A stretch of DNA of 64,000 nt, from contig NZ_QLLL01000001.1 of assembly GCF_003259335.1 (NCBI RefSeq), positions 62,001 through 126,000 on the forward strand. The letters are read 5' to 3'. Below, in pieces: positions 17,764 to 27,263 of this stretch. Origin of the DNA: Chitinophaga skermanii. Its GTDB lineage: Bacteria; Bacteroidota; Bacteroidia; Chitinophagales; Chitinophagaceae. How positions within the stretch are numbered: position 1 is the first letter of the stretch; every line of letters begins with the position of its first letter. The notes beneath the pieces were generated by a model. The model was given only the letters and a program-made list of their open reading frames with translations, ran no database searches and was not told where the DNA came from. The translations under genes were made by a program, and so were the position numbers.

Positions 17764-18423
17764 ATGTTGGCAAAGGAACTCATATCATCAATTGTACCGG
17801 TCATGCTTCCAGGGGATACAGGCTCACAAGCGCTGAAACTCATGAATGAGTATCACATATCCCAATTGCCGCTTGTTGTAGATGGTAAGTACCTTGCCCT
17901 TGTGGAAGAAGATGATGTGCTCGACTGGGAAGATACCGACTTGAAACTTGAAAGCGCTCCTAATAACTTCAAACCTTCTATCAACGAAAACGCTCATATC
18001 TTCGATGCGTTGAAGTTGTTCTTCGAATTTAAATTGTGTGTATTACCGGTTATCACCCGCGAAGGTGAGTATCTTGGTGTAGCCACAAAAGATAATCTTA
18101 TCGCGGCTTTAGCACAGATGAATGCAGCAAAAGAGGCCGGCGGTATTATTGTATTGGAAGTAGGTCCTCGCGATTACAGTTTGAGCGAGATTGCGCGAAT
18201 CGCGGAATCGAACGATGTTACTTTATTGGCTGTGAATACTTATAGTAACCCAGCTACCGGTAAACTGGATGTAACGCTTAAAACAAACCGTATAGAATTA
18301 AACTCGTTAGTAGCCACTTTCGAGCGATTCAACTATACCATCAAACATCTCTTCACCGAAGAAATGGAAGAAGACTTGCTGAAAAAGAACTACGATTTGT
18401 TCATGAATTACATCAGCATGTAG
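17764..18423 (+). CDS. CBS domain-containing protein
   Basis: 219-residue cytoplasmic protein with two CBS motifs (about 1-60 and 70-125), followed by a C-terminal ACT-like part (IIVLEVGPRDYSLSEIARIAESNDVTLL). CBS pairs bind adenine nucleotides and act as sensors. In Bacteroidota a protein of this type commonly lies just before NAD kinase and the uppS-bamA cluster, as here. The target it regulates is unknown. Confidence 0.88.
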   Translation: MLAKELISSIVPVMLPGDTGSQALKLMNEYHISQLPLVVDGKYLALVEEDDVLDWEDTDLKLESAPNNFKPSINENAHIFDALKLFFEFKLCVLPVITREGEYLGVATKDNLIAALAQMNAAKEAGGIIVLEVGPRDYSLSEIARIAESNDVTLLAVNTYSNPATGKLDVTLKTNRIELNSLVATFERFNYTIKHLFTEEMEEDLLKKNYDLFMNYISM

Positions 18424-18483
18424 CGGTTTCCTCTTAATATTCCCTATTTTAGCTACTCACGTTCCTACATTACACTGTTCAAT

Positions 18484-19899
18484 TTGGTTAAAAGATTCAC
18501 TTTTTTCATAGCACTTTTGTGCCTGCTTTTTACGTTGCCGGCGTTTGCGCAGCAGCAGGATACGGTTGTTCCTACTGGAAGTGAACCGTATATTATCATT
18601 AAAAAGGTAATAGTAGAAGGGAATAAGAAAACCCGGCCCTCCATCATCCAAAGAGAAGTTCGTATCCAACCCGGCGATACCATTTATTACAAGGATCTCG
18701 CTAATACCCTCGAGGCAGCCCGTAAACAGGTGCTCAATACTTCCCTATTCTTAGCTGTTAATACAAATATTCGTAACTGGGAAGGGAACCAAGCCGATTT
18801 TGTGGTGGATGTGGCCGAGCGCTGGTATACCATTGCCTTACCCGTTTTTAAGTTAGCGGATCGGAATTTCAATGTGTGGTGGGTAGATCAGAAAAGAAGT
18901 TTAAACCGTGTAAACCTTGGCGTACGTGGGTTTCAAGATAATTTAACAGGTAGAGGTGATAAGCTTTCCATGGAAGTACAAGTTGGCTATACGCAAAAAG
19001 TATTGCTAGGATACACACTGCCTTACATCGATAAAAAATTACGGCACGGGGTGGGTTTCCTTGTCTCGTATAGTCGTAGCAGGGAAATCAATGATAGTAC
19101 CAATTTGAACAAGCAGGTATTCTTCCGCCAGGATGAATTCTTACGGGAGGTATCACTCTTTGCGCTTACTTATTCCTTCCGCCCAGCCATCAATGCCCGG
19201 CACCAAGTATGGTTATCGTATAATACAGAATCGGTTGCCGATACGATCGCAAAGCGTAACCCCAGCTACTTGGGAGATGGCCGTACGAAGGCGAAATACT
19301 TAGAGCTATTATACCGCTTTAATTACATAGATGCCGATAGTTGGATATACCCGCTTAAAGGAACATCTTTCCAAGGAGAAATAGCACAGGCCGGTTTTTT
19401 TGGTTTGGCCGATGTGAAATATACTAAGCTCCGGGTAAAGGCTACTCAATATTGGCAATTACAAAAGAAGTGGTATGCAGCTGTGGGAGCTCGTGTACAA
19501 GCAAGGTTCCCTTCAGATCAACCCTATTTTATGATGAAAGGAATGGGGTATAATGAAGATTATCTTCGTGGGTTGGAATACTACGTAGTAGACGGAACAA
19601 ACTTTGCCATTGCGAAAACAACGTTGCGTTACGAACTATTGTCATTCAATGTGCATCTTCCACTTATTCCGAAAAAATTCCGTTCAGTACCCTTCAGAAT
19701 ATATGGGAAGGCCTATGCCGATGGCGGTTATAGTTACAATAAATTCCCCGGTAATAGTTTCTTAAACGAGCGGTTTTTGTATACGGGTGGTATTGGGTTA
19801 GATATTGTTTCTTTTTATGATACTTGCCTCCGGATTGAATACAGCGCTAACCAGTTCGGCCAAAAAGGATTATTTTTACACACTAAGATTGATATGTAA
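18484..19899 (+). CDS. BamA/TamA-like outer-membrane protein
   Basis: 471-residue predicted outer-membrane protein. A signal peptide (to about AFAQQQ) is followed by one POTRA-like domain (YIIIKKVIVEGNKKTRPSI through VDVAERWYTI) and a C-terminal 16-strand-type barrel with RGDKLSMEVQVGYTQ, GMGYNEDYLRGLEYY (VRGY/F-like lid-lock motif) and a terminal aromatic-rich strand. It is far shorter than BamA, which lies 3 kb downstream, so it is a second Omp85-type protein. The start codon is TTG (18484); no ATG lies before the signal peptide in this frame. It probably exports or inserts a particular envelope substrate. Confidence 0.82.
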   Translation: MVKRFTFFIALLCLLFTLPAFAQQQDTVVPTGSEPYIIIKKVIVEGNKKTRPSIIQREVRIQPGDTIYYKDLANTLEAARKQVLNTSLFLAVNTNIRNWEGNQADFVVDVAERWYTIALPVFKLADRNFNVWWVDQKRSLNRVNLGVRGFQDNLTGRGDKLSMEVQVGYTQKVLLGYTLPYIDKKLRHGVGFLVSYSRSREINDSTNLNKQVFFRQDEFLREVSLFALTYSFRPAINARHQVWLSYNTESVADTIAKRNPSYLGDGRTKAKYLELLYRFNYIDADSWIYPLKGTSFQGEIAQAGFFGLADVKYTKLRVKATQYWQLQKKWYAAVGARVQARFPSDQPYFMMKGMGYNEDYLRGLEYYVVDGTNFAIAKTTLRYELLSFNVHLPLIPKKFRSVPFRIYGKAYADGGYSYNKFPGNSFLNERFLYTGGIGLDIVSFYDTCLRIEYSANQFGQKGLFLHTKIDM

Positions 19900-19979
19900 A
19901 CAGGATTGTGTTGACATTGGATGCGCGCAACCCTATTTGTAAACACAGCGTTTTAAGCCCTGGCATCGATAGAAACATT

Positions 19980-20873
19980 ATGCACATAGCCCTTTATAGC
20001 AGAGGATTTAATAAAGAAGATTTAGACGACATCAAATTGTTGTTAGATGAACTGGGGAAACAAGAAATTACCCCTGTTATCTATGAACCGTTTTTCCGTG
20101 AACTAAAGCCACACGTGCAGTTTCCTGCGGAAGTGGATACGTTTTCGAAGTCGGCTGATTTGGATGGTAAGATCGAGTTTTTGATTAGCTTGGGAGGAGA
20201 TGGAACTTTGCTGGATACGGTTTGTTTTATTAAAGATAAGGGTATTCCTGTATTGGGAATTAACTTCGGCCGCTTAGGCTTTTTAGCGAGTATTGGCCGT
20301 GAAGAGATTCACGAGGTAGTGGAATCGTTGGTAGACCGTAATTATTCGCTGGACCGTAGGTCGTTAATACATTTGGATGCCAGTATCCCGTTGTTCGATG
20401 ATGTGCCGTATGCGCTTAACGAGTTCACGATTCATAAAAAAGATACCTCCGCGATGGTAAAGATTCATACTTACTTGAATGGAGAGTTTTTAAATACATA
20501 TTGGGCCGATGGCTTGATTGTTTCGACCCCTACAGGTTCAACCGGTTACTCTTTAAGTTGCGGTGGGCCGATTGTATTTCCAGAGGCTAGCAGCTTTGTA
20601 ATAACGCCGGTGGCACCCCATAACTTGAATGTTCGCCCTATTATTATTCCTGACGACCAGGTGATTTCGTTCGAGGTAGAAGGACGTAGTGACCAGTTTA
20701 TTTGCACCTTGGATTCCAGGATGGAAATCATCGACAATACAGTGCAGTTGGCTGTGAAGAAGGAAAGTTTCGAGATGAACTTGGTGCGATTGAATGATAG
20801 TAACTTCTTGCATACGTTGAGGAATAAGCTATTGTGGGGGATTGATACGCGGAACCCGGGCGGCCGTAGGTAA
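19980..20873 (+). CDS. nadK: NAD kinase
   Basis: ATP-dependent kinase converting NAD to NADP, 297 residues, cytoplasmic. The GGDG motif (SLGGDGTLLDTV), the second conserved motif NEFTIHKKDTSAM, and WADGLIVSTPTGSTGYSLS with the following GGPI are all present. The start at 19980 (MHIALYSRGF) matches the family's first beta strand. A GTG further upstream (19908) would overlap the region just after the previous gene and add 24 unlikely residues. It lies in the conserved envelope cluster order of Bacteroidota. Confidence 0.95.
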   Translation: MHIALYSRGFNKEDLDDIKLLLDELGKQEITPVIYEPFFRELKPHVQFPAEVDTFSKSADLDGKIEFLISLGGDGTLLDTVCFIKDKGIPVLGINFGRLGFLASIGREEIHEVVESLVDRNYSLDRRSLIHLDASIPLFDDVPYALNEFTIHKKDTSAMVKIHTYLNGEFLNTYWADGLIVSTPTGSTGYSLSCGGPIVFPEASSFVITPVAPHNLNVRPIIIPDDQVISFEVEGRSDQFICTLDSRMEIIDNTVQLAVKKESFEMNLVRLNDSNFLHTLRNKLLWGIDTRNPGGRR

Positions 20874-21003
20874 CGTAAATTACCCCAAAAAGTACAAATA
20901 CGACAAATTATCAGCATAAAATCATCATCCACCGAGGGCGGGTAAAAGTGTTAGGCTTTTTCAACATACGATTATCCGTTATTTTGCGTTCTTAGTAAGA
21001 TTT

Positions 21004-21879
21004 ATGAACCACATCAACGCTTGTTTCCGCCGAATCATACCGCTACTCACCGTGTGGGCGGCACTTTTATTTTTAGGCATTGGCCGTGTGCAGGCCCAGT
21101 ACGAGTTAAAGTATGTAGGCGAAGCGGGTTTTGCCGTTGGCGCGGCGCATTATTTTGGTGACTTGAATACACGAACGGCGGTAAATGCGCCGAAACCTGT
21201 TATTGGTGCGTTTTACAAGTATTATTTCAGTGATTATGTGGGGGCGAAAGCCACCTTGCGGTTTATGCAGTTGGGGTATTCGGATGCTTATAATACGAAT
21301 GATTTTCAGCGTAAGCGGAATCTTAGTTTCAATACAAACCTTTATGAATTGGCCTTGCAAGGCGATTTTAACTTCTTTCGTTTTGAGCCTGGCAGCCTGG
21401 ATTATGCCTTTACCCCTTATTTAACGGGAGGTCTTGCGATGTTTCATTTTAACCCTTATGCCATGCTCGACGGTAAAAAATATTTCCTACAGCCATTGAG
21501 AACGGAGGGGCAAGGGAGCCCCCAGTATTCCGATAGGAAGCAATATAACCTTATTTCGCATGCTTACCTGATTGGTGGCGGTTTTAAGTATAATTATTCG
21601 AAGAAAATTAACCTAGCAATAGAAGTTTTATACCGTTTCTCCCAAACGGATTACTTGGATGATGTAAGTACAACCTATGTTGGTGACAGTTTTTTTCCAC
21701 CCGATGTGAATGGTAACCCTTCTGTTGCCTACAGGTTACAAGACCGTTCAAGTGCGGTAACGAGCCCTGCGATCGGTGAACCGGGCCGCCAGCGCGGGAA
21801 TAGTCGTGATAAAGATCATTATGCTACGATTGAGTTTACCGTTGGTTGGTTGTTCACTTCCTACAAGTGCAAATTTTAA
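21004..21879 (+). CDS. DUF6089 outer-membrane beta-barrel protein
   Basis: 291-residue protein with a signal peptide (cleavage near VQAQYELK) and a beta-barrel body that begins EAGFAVGAAHYFGDLN, the hallmark of the DUF6089 family found between nadK and uppS in Bacteroidota. Alternating hydrophobic strands and tyrosine-rich segments (KQYNLISHAYLIGGGFKYNY) fit a small eight-stranded barrel ending in a lysine/phenylalanine tail. The function is not known. Conserved neighbourhood suggests an envelope role. Confidence 0.85.
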   Translation: MNHINACFRRIIPLLTVWAALLFLGIGRVQAQYELKYVGEAGFAVGAAHYFGDLNTRTAVNAPKPVIGAFYKYYFSDYVGAKATLRFMQLGYSDAYNTNDFQRKRNLSFNTNLYELALQGDFNFFRFEPGSLDYAFTPYLTGGLAMFHFNPYAMLDGKKYFLQPLRTEGQGSPQYSDRKQYNLISHAYLIGGGFKYNYSKKINLAIEVLYRFSQTDYLDDVSTTYVGDSFFPPDVNGNPSVAYRLQDRSSAVTSPAIGEPGRQRGNSRDKDHYATIEFTVGWLFTSYKCKF

Positions 21880-22037
21880 GGGTAAAATACCTGGTAAAAA
21901 GCCTGCAAATACACCTTATACTTTCGTGTTATATTTTGCATAAAGCCCTGTGGTATTGGGTTTTATACGCACTTCCGTTAAAACTACGTTAAAACAACCT
22001 GCCCCGCTTTTATAAGACCTACATTGCGGTATTTTTG

Positions 22038-22045
22038 TATCTTTG
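22038..22045 (+). promoter_or_regulatory. Promoter -7 box for uppS
   Basis: TATCTTTG matches TAnnTTTG exactly, about 44 bp before the uppS start at 22089. The -33 element is not clear. Confidence 0.5.
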
Positions 22046-22088
22046 CACACTTTTAGTAAATCTGTTTTATAACACGCCTGGAATACTC

Positions 22089-22850
22089 ATGAGTTTGAAG
22101 GATCAATTGGACCTACAGCGCCTGCCACGTCACATCGCCATTATCATGGATGGGAATGGTCGATGGGCAAAAGAACGCGGACAGGATCGGCTTTATGGGC
22201 ATCATGAAGGGGTGGAGAGTGTGCGTACCATAGTGGAGGCATGTGCCGAGCTAGGGGTAGAGTACCTCACACTGTATGCGTTTTCAACCGAAAACTGGGA
22301 CCGTCCAGTTTACGAGGTGAACGGCATCATGGAGTTGTTGGTGAATACTATTCGCAAAGAAGTGAATACATTGACTAAGAACAACATACGTCTTCATGTA
22401 ATAGGCGATATGACTATGTTGCCCCCACATTGTTGCCAAGAGCTTGAAGAAGCGATGGCAATAACCGAACACAATACCGGGTTAAACCTGGTGATGGCGT
22501 TGAGCTACAGCTCGCGCTGGGAGATATTGCGCGCCACAAAGAACATTGCGAAAGATGTACAGGCGGGGAAATTAAAGCCCGACGACATTACCCCGGATGT
22601 TTGGGAGCAATACTTGTGCACGGCAAAGTTGCCCGATCCAGAACTGATGATCAGGACGAGCGGTGAATGTAGAATCAGCAACTTCTTACTATACCAACTG
22701 GCTTATGCGGAATTATATTTCACCAGCACTCGCTGGCCAGATTTCCGCAGAGAGAATCTTTACGAAGCCATCTTAAATTATCAAACCAGAGAACGTCGAT
22801 TTGGCAAAACAAGCGAACAAATACAGCAGAATGAAGAAATTGTTTCCTAA
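22089..22850 (+). CDS. uppS: Isoprenyl transferase (undecaprenyl diphosphate synthase)
   Basis: cis-Prenyltransferase that extends farnesyl diphosphate with isopentenyl diphosphate to undecaprenyl diphosphate, the lipid carrier for peptidoglycan and surface polysaccharides. Motif HIAIIMDGNGRWAKERG carries the catalytic Asp; YLTLYAFSTENWDRP and the C-terminal PDPELMIRTSGECRISNFLL are complete. The start at 22089 gives 253 residues, the normal size; an ATG at 22035 is within the promoter region and is rejected. The 3' end overlaps the bamA start by 20 bp, indicating translational coupling. Confidence 0.95.
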   Translation: MSLKDQLDLQRLPRHIAIIMDGNGRWAKERGQDRLYGHHEGVESVRTIVEACAELGVEYLTLYAFSTENWDRPVYEVNGIMELLVNTIRKEVNTLTKNNIRLHVIGDMTMLPPHCCQELEEAMAITEHNTGLNLVMALSYSSRWEILRATKNIAKDVQAGKLKPDDITPDVWEQYLCTAKLPDPELMIRTSGECRISNFLLYQLAYAELYFTSTRWPDFRRENLYEAILNYQTRERRFGKTSEQIQQNEEIVS

Positions 22851-25569
22851 AAGTCTACTGGCCATAGTATTATGTTGCAGTGCAGGACTCAGTGTATCCG
22901 CACAACAAAAAAAAGATACGGTTCCATATAATCCTTATCCAGCCGGGTCGCCATTCGATCTAGAGCATCCGCAACAATACGAGATTGCCGATATTACTGT
23001 AACCGGTACGCAATATTTAGATAAGTCTTTGTTGCTGCAATTATCAGGATTAAACGTAGGTGATAAAGTTGTTCTCCCTGGCGATCATTTCGCAAAAACG
23101 ATTAACAGTTTATGGGGACAACGCTTATTTTCCAATATCGCAATTAACATCACAAAAATCGAAGACGGCAAAATTTGGCTTGAAATTACTTTAGCCGAGA
23201 AAGCCCGCTTATTTGATTTCACATTCAAAGGCACTAAAAAGTCGGAGAATGAAGACCTCGCAAAGAAAGCGGGTCTTAGAAAAGGTACTGTTATTACAGA
23301 TGCCCTTTTGCTTAACACGAAAGCAGTTATTAGAAAGCACTACGCCGATAAAGGTTTTGGTAATACTTCCATCAGCATAGATGAGAAACCAACACCGAAC
23401 CAAGTGAACTACAACTCGCTTGTTATCAATGTTTCGAAAGGAAACAAAGTACGTACTTACGACGTAGGCATTTATGGGAATACAATGATTTCCGACCAGG
23501 CGATCAAGAAGAAAATGAAAGGCACCAAGGAAAAATCCCGCCTTACATTATTCCCAGACCGTGAAGAGGTTTATTCCGACTCACTTCCAAAAGAACACGA
23601 TTACGTAAAATCGTTGGGCTTCCTCACTCCTTCCCGCACTTTACAAGAAATTGATCCGTACTTCCGTTTTAAATTATTTAGCTCCTCTAAATTCAATGAA
23701 ACGAAATACGAAGAAGATAAAGAGAAAGTAATCGCTTACTACAACTCGAAAGGTTACCGCGATGCCTTGATCACAAAAGATACCACCTTCACTACGAAAG
23801 CAGGTAACTTTAAAGTGGCCTTGGAATTGAAAGAAGGTAAGAAGTATTACTTCGGTAATATTACTTGGAAAGGTAATACCGTATATACAGATGATATCTT
23901 GAACCGTATGCTCGGCATTCGCAAAGGTGATGTGTACAACTTAGAATTGTTGGAAAAACGTCTTGGTAAGCAAATGAGTGCTGAAGGTGGTGATATCATG
24001 GGGGCATATATGGACTTTGGTTACTTGTTCTTCCGTGTAGATCCTGTTGAGATTGGTATTCGCGGCGATACCATCGATTACGAAATTCGTATGGTGGAAG
24101 GTCCGCAAGCGGATAACAGGAACATTTTAATTGCAGGTAACGAAAAAACGAACGAGCACGTTATTCGTCGTGAGTTGCGTACATTACCGGGTGAGAAGTT
24201 CAGCCGCCAGGAGTTGATCCGTTCACAGCGTGAGATCAGCAACTTGGGTTTCTTCAACCCTGAGAAAGTGGTACCGAACCCAATCCCAAATTTGCAAGAT
24301 GGTACAGTAGATATTGAGTACACTGTGGAAGAAAGAGCCAATGACCAATTGGAATTATCTGCTGGTTGGGGTGGTTATATCGGTCTTACCGGTACACTAG
24401 GTGTTACTTTTAATAACTTCTCACTGCGAAATATTTTCAGAAAAGAAACATGGGACCCATTACCAAGCGGCGACGGTCAGAAATTATCGATCCGTGTATC
24501 GTCGAATGGTAGAGCGTACCGTTCTTATAACTTCTCTTTCACTGAACCTTGGTTAGGTGGTAAAAAGAGAAACCCATTCTCGGTTAGCTTCTACTACACG
24601 TTCCAAGATCCGAACGCGTATGCAAAAGCAATTGGTGGTACTGTAACGAACCCAGATGCTTACTTTAAAGTATTGGGTGCTTCGGTTTCGTTGGGTAAAC
24701 AATTGAGATGGCCTGATGACTTCTTCTCATTGATGTATTCGTTGAACTATCAACAGTACAAATTGAAAGACTTCAACTACTTCTCTATCCCTGGCTTTGA
24801 TAATGGTACATCTAATAACGTGAGCTTACGTTTAACCTTGGCGAGATCTTCTGTAAACCAGCAGATTTACCCAAGTAGCGGTTCTAACTTCATGTTATAT
24901 GGCCAGTTCACGCCACCGTACTCTTTATTCAACCCGAATAGAGATTATACGAAGGAGCCGATCAATGAGCAGTTTAAATTTATCGAGTACCAGAAATACC
25001 GTTTGAACGTAGATTGGTATGTACCGTTGAGTAAACCGGTAGGTACCGAGAATAAAACATTGGTATTGAAGGTAGCTGCTAAATTTGGTTACATCGGTCG
25101 TTACAACAACCGTACAACCTTGTCGCCATTCGGTCGTTTCGAATTGGGTGGTGATGGTTTGAGTAACTTTGCTATCTACGATCGTGATATCATTTCTCAG
25201 CGTGGTTATCCTGTTTATTATACATCGAATCCTAAATTGAACCCAGAGAATGCTGGTCAGCCTGCGGGTTACCAAGGTTTCAGTATCTTCAACAAGTATG
25301 TAATGGAGATTCGTTATCCATTTAGCTTGAATCCGAGTTCAACTATCTTTGGTTTGATGTTCGTGGAAGCGGCAAATGGTTACCGTGACTTTAGCGATTA
25401 CAACCCGTTCCGTTTACGTAGATCAGTGGGTATTGGTGCGAGATTCTACTTACCGATGTTCGGTTTATTAGGTTTCGATTACGGTATTGGTTTGGACAGG
25501 TTGCAACCGGGTAATGGTATGAAGGATGCAGCTAAATTCACCTTCATGTTAGGTTTCGAGCCGGAATAA
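22831..25569 (+). CDS. bamA: Outer-membrane protein assembly factor BamA
   Basis: Core Omp85 insertase of the outer-membrane assembly machine, 912 residues, with signal peptide (LSVSAQQ) and several POTRA domains (IADITVTGTQYLDKS; LFDFTFKGTKKSEN; YFGNITWKGNTVYTDD; NRNILIAGNEKTNEHVIRREL). The C-terminal barrel ends FMLGFEPE. It is longer than E. coli BamA (810), with an enlarged POTRA region as usual in Bacteroidota. The start at 22831 begins the signal peptide MKKLFPKSLL; a TTG ten codons upstream is less likely. The first 20 bp lie inside uppS. Two skp genes follow. Confidence 0.95.
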   Translation: MKKLFPKSLLAIVLCCSAGLSVSAQQKKDTVPYNPYPAGSPFDLEHPQQYEIADITVTGTQYLDKSLLLQLSGLNVGDKVVLPGDHFAKTINSLWGQRLFSNIAINITKIEDGKIWLEITLAEKARLFDFTFKGTKKSENEDLAKKAGLRKGTVITDALLLNTKAVIRKHYADKGFGNTSISIDEKPTPNQVNYNSLVINVSKGNKVRTYDVGIYGNTMISDQAIKKKMKGTKEKSRLTLFPDREEVYSDSLPKEHDYVKSLGFLTPSRTLQEIDPYFRFKLFSSSKFNETKYEEDKEKVIAYYNSKGYRDALITKDTTFTTKAGNFKVALELKEGKKYYFGNITWKGNTVYTDDILNRMLGIRKGDVYNLELLEKRLGKQMSAEGGDIMGAYMDFGYLFFRVDPVEIGIRGDTIDYEIRMVEGPQADNRNILIAGNEKTNEHVIRRELRTLPGEKFSRQELIRSQREISNLGFFNPEKVVPNPIPNLQDGTVDIEYTVEERANDQLELSAGWGGYIGLTGTLGVTFNNFSLRNIFRKETWDPLPSGDGQKLSIRVSSNGRAYRSYNFSFTEPWLGGKKRNPFSVSFYYTFQDPNAYAKAIGGTVTNPDAYFKVLGASVSLGKQLRWPDDFFSLMYSLNYQQYKLKDFNYFSIPGFDNGTSNNVSLRLTLARSSVNQQIYPSSGSNFMLYGQFTPPYSLFNPNRDYTKEPINEQFKFIEYQKYRLNVDWYVPLSKPVGTENKTLVLKVAAKFGYIGRYNNRTTLSPFGRFELGGDGLSNFAIYDRDIISQRGYPVYYTSNPKLNPENAGQPAGYQGFSIFNKYVMEIRYPFSLNPSSTIFGLMFVEAANGYRDFSDYNPFRLRRSVGIGARFYLPMFGLLGFDYGIGLDRLQPGNGMKDAAKFTFMLGFEPE

Positions 25570-25718
25570 TAGCAATTGTTAAAAAAACATCGCTTAGCTG
25601 TATCTTATTATTTTTATTCTATATTGCAAGAATATAACGTAGTTCGGAGAGGCTAGAGTGAATGTAGAGCAGTGCAAAGCTTGAAAAATTTGTTCCTTAT
25701 TTTAAACAGTAAGATCAC

Positions 25719-26231
25719 ATGAAAAAACTATTCATTATCGCAGTTATTTTAGTTAGTTCGGCTGTTACAGCAATGGCTCAACGTTACTGCGTGATAGATA
25801 CGAAATACATTTTGGAAGCGATTCCTGAATATAAAGATGCTCAGAAGAAGCTGGATGCTATCGCTGAACAATGGCAGAAAGAAATTGATGCTAAGTTTTC
25901 GGAAGTAGATAAGATGTATAAGTCTTACCAGGCTGAGCAAGTGATGCTCACCGAAGAATTGAAGCGTAAGAGAGAAGATGAGATAGTGGCAAGAGAAAAA
26001 GACGCTAAAGATTTGCAGAAGAAGCGTTTTGGATATGAAGGCGATTTGTTTAAGAAAAGAGAAGAACTTGTAAAACCAATCCAAGATAGAATTTACAACG
26101 CGGTACAAAAATTGGCAGCTAGCCGTATGTACGACTTTGTATTAGATAAATCTAACGGCGTAACGGTTATTTATTACGATCCTAAGCTTGACAAAAGCGA
26201 GGAGATCTTGAAATCTTTGACCGGCAAGTAG
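25719..26231 (+). CDS. OmpH/Skp family periplasmic chaperone (copy 1)
   Basis: 170-residue periplasmic chaperone that holds unfolded outer-membrane proteins for BamA. The signal peptide MKKLFIIAVILVSSAVTAMAQ is followed by RYCVIDTKYILEAIPEYKDA, a long lysine/glutamate-rich coiled coil (about 40-120), then the closing strand segment ASRMYDFVLDKSNGVTVIYY. It is 149 bp downstream of bamA and followed by a second copy. The two copies are about 30-40 percent alike by eye and have diverged in the tentacle tips. Confidence 0.92.
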   Translation: MKKLFIIAVILVSSAVTAMAQRYCVIDTKYILEAIPEYKDAQKKLDAIAEQWQKEIDAKFSEVDKMYKSYQAEQVMLTEELKRKREDEIVAREKDAKDLQKKRFGYEGDLFKKREELVKPIQDRIYNAVQKLAASRMYDFVLDKSNGVTVIYYDPKLDKSEEILKSLTGK

Positions 26232-26285
26232 TTTAAAACCAATTTTTTACCTATAACTTTTTAATTCAAAAATTCAGACAACATC

Positions 26286-26798
26286 ATGAAGAAGTATGTA
26301 ATTATCGCCTTGGTGGCTATTGCAGGTTTGGTAAGTGCTAACAAGGCAACTGCACAATCTAAAGTAGGGCATATCAATGCACAAGCTTTGATCGAAAGTT
26401 TACCAGAAACAAAAACAGCTATCACTAAATTGCAAGCTTACGCCGATACATTAGAAAGAGATGGCAAATCTTTAGTAGATGAGTACACTAAGAAAGTGTC
26501 AGATTTCGAAAAAACAGCTTCTACACTCTCTGAAAACATTAGAGACGTGAAAGCACGTGAAATCCAAGATGCGCAAAAACGTATCCAAGATTACAACCAA
26601 GCTGCTGAACAAAAGATCGAAATCCGCAGAGGCGAATTGTTGAAACCAGTGTACGATAAAGCTAAAAAAGCAATCGACGACGTAGCAAAAGAAAAAGGTT
26701 ACAACTATGTAATCGACAACTCAGCAGGTATTTTGTTGGTAATGCCAACAGGTGACGATATTTTGCCATTAGTGAAAACTAAATTAGGCGTTAAGTAA
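26286..26798 (+). CDS. OmpH/Skp family periplasmic chaperone (copy 2)
   Basis: Second Skp-like chaperone, also 170 residues, with signal peptide ending KATAQSK, body opening VGHINAQALIESLPETKTA, a helical tentacle region (about 45-120) and the C-terminal KEKGYNYVIDNSAGILLVMPTGDD. It is separated by 54 bp from copy 1 and ends at a strong terminator, so bamA-skp-skp probably form the end of one transcript. Skp works as a trimer; whether the two copies mix is unknown. Confidence 0.92.
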   Translation: MKKYVIIALVAIAGLVSANKATAQSKVGHINAQALIESLPETKTAITKLQAYADTLERDGKSLVDEYTKKVSDFEKTASTLSENIRDVKAREIQDAQKRIQDYNQAAEQKIEIRRGELLKPVYDKAKKAIDDVAKEKGYNYVIDNSAGILLVMPTGDDILPLVKTKLGVK

Positions 26799-26866
26799 GA
26801 AAAGACAATAAGCGCGATTAAGAGAATATAGGAAAAATTGATTGTCTGCTTAAAAAAATAATGATT

Positions 26867-26895
26867 GGAACGGGGCCCTCCCCGTTCCTTTTATT
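26867..26895 (+). terminator. Terminator of the bamA-skp operon
   Basis: Perfect 9-bp GC-rich stem GGAACGGGG (26867-26875) with CCCCGTTCC (26880-26888), followed by TTTTATTTT. Confidence 0.9.
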
Positions 26896-26990
26896 TTAAG
26901 AAACGTAGGACAGTAGCGGATCTGGCTTCCAAACCTGGATTTCAGTGTAAATTTTTGGGACAATTGCTTTACAATTCAAAACTTTTCCAC

Positions 26991-26998
26991 TACCTTTG
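26991..26998 (+). promoter_or_regulatory. Promoter -7 box for rpmH operon
   Basis: TACCTTTG fits TAnnTTTG; a weak TTTA lies 19 bp upstream. It implies a leader of about 75 nt before rpmH, containing a TTGACC/GGTCAA hairpin (27024-27029 with 27040-27045). Confidence 0.55.
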
Positions 26999-27081
26999 CC
27001 TTCCGTTTTAAAAACAGGGTTATTTGACCTGTGGCCATTGGTCAACAGGCTTTTAGTACAGGAAAAAAATAAAAAAACAAG

Positions 27082-27237
27082 ATGAAACGTACTTTTCAAC
27101 CGCACAACAGACGCAGAAAGAGCGTTCATGGTTTCAGAAAGAGAATGGAAACTGCTAACGGCCGTAAAGTGTTGGCTAGCCGCCGTGCTAAAGGCAGAAA
27201 GAAACTTACTGTTTCTGACGAGCGCAAGTTAAAATAA
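27082..27237 (+). CDS. rpmH: 50S ribosomal protein L34
   Basis: 51-residue basic ribosomal protein of the large subunit, clearly L34: [20 protein letters not shown] with downstream [21 protein letters not shown]. Length and spacing of the conserved arginines are normal, with a short Bacteroidota-type C-terminal tail (TVSDERKLK). It heads the rpmH-rnpA-yidD cluster. The reading frame is intact and the ATG sits after an A-rich leader rather than a Shine-Dalgarno sequence. Confidence 0.97.
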   Translation: MKRTFQPHNRRRKSVHGFRKRMETANGRKVLASRRAKGRKKLTVSDERKLK

Positions 27238-27263
27238 GATTTCGCAGATAAATTTACTTTGCT

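Noticed and set aside
22801..22830. TTG start for BamA ten codons upstream
   Set aside because: It would put a charged tail ahead of the signal peptide; the ATG at 22831 starts the signal peptide directly.
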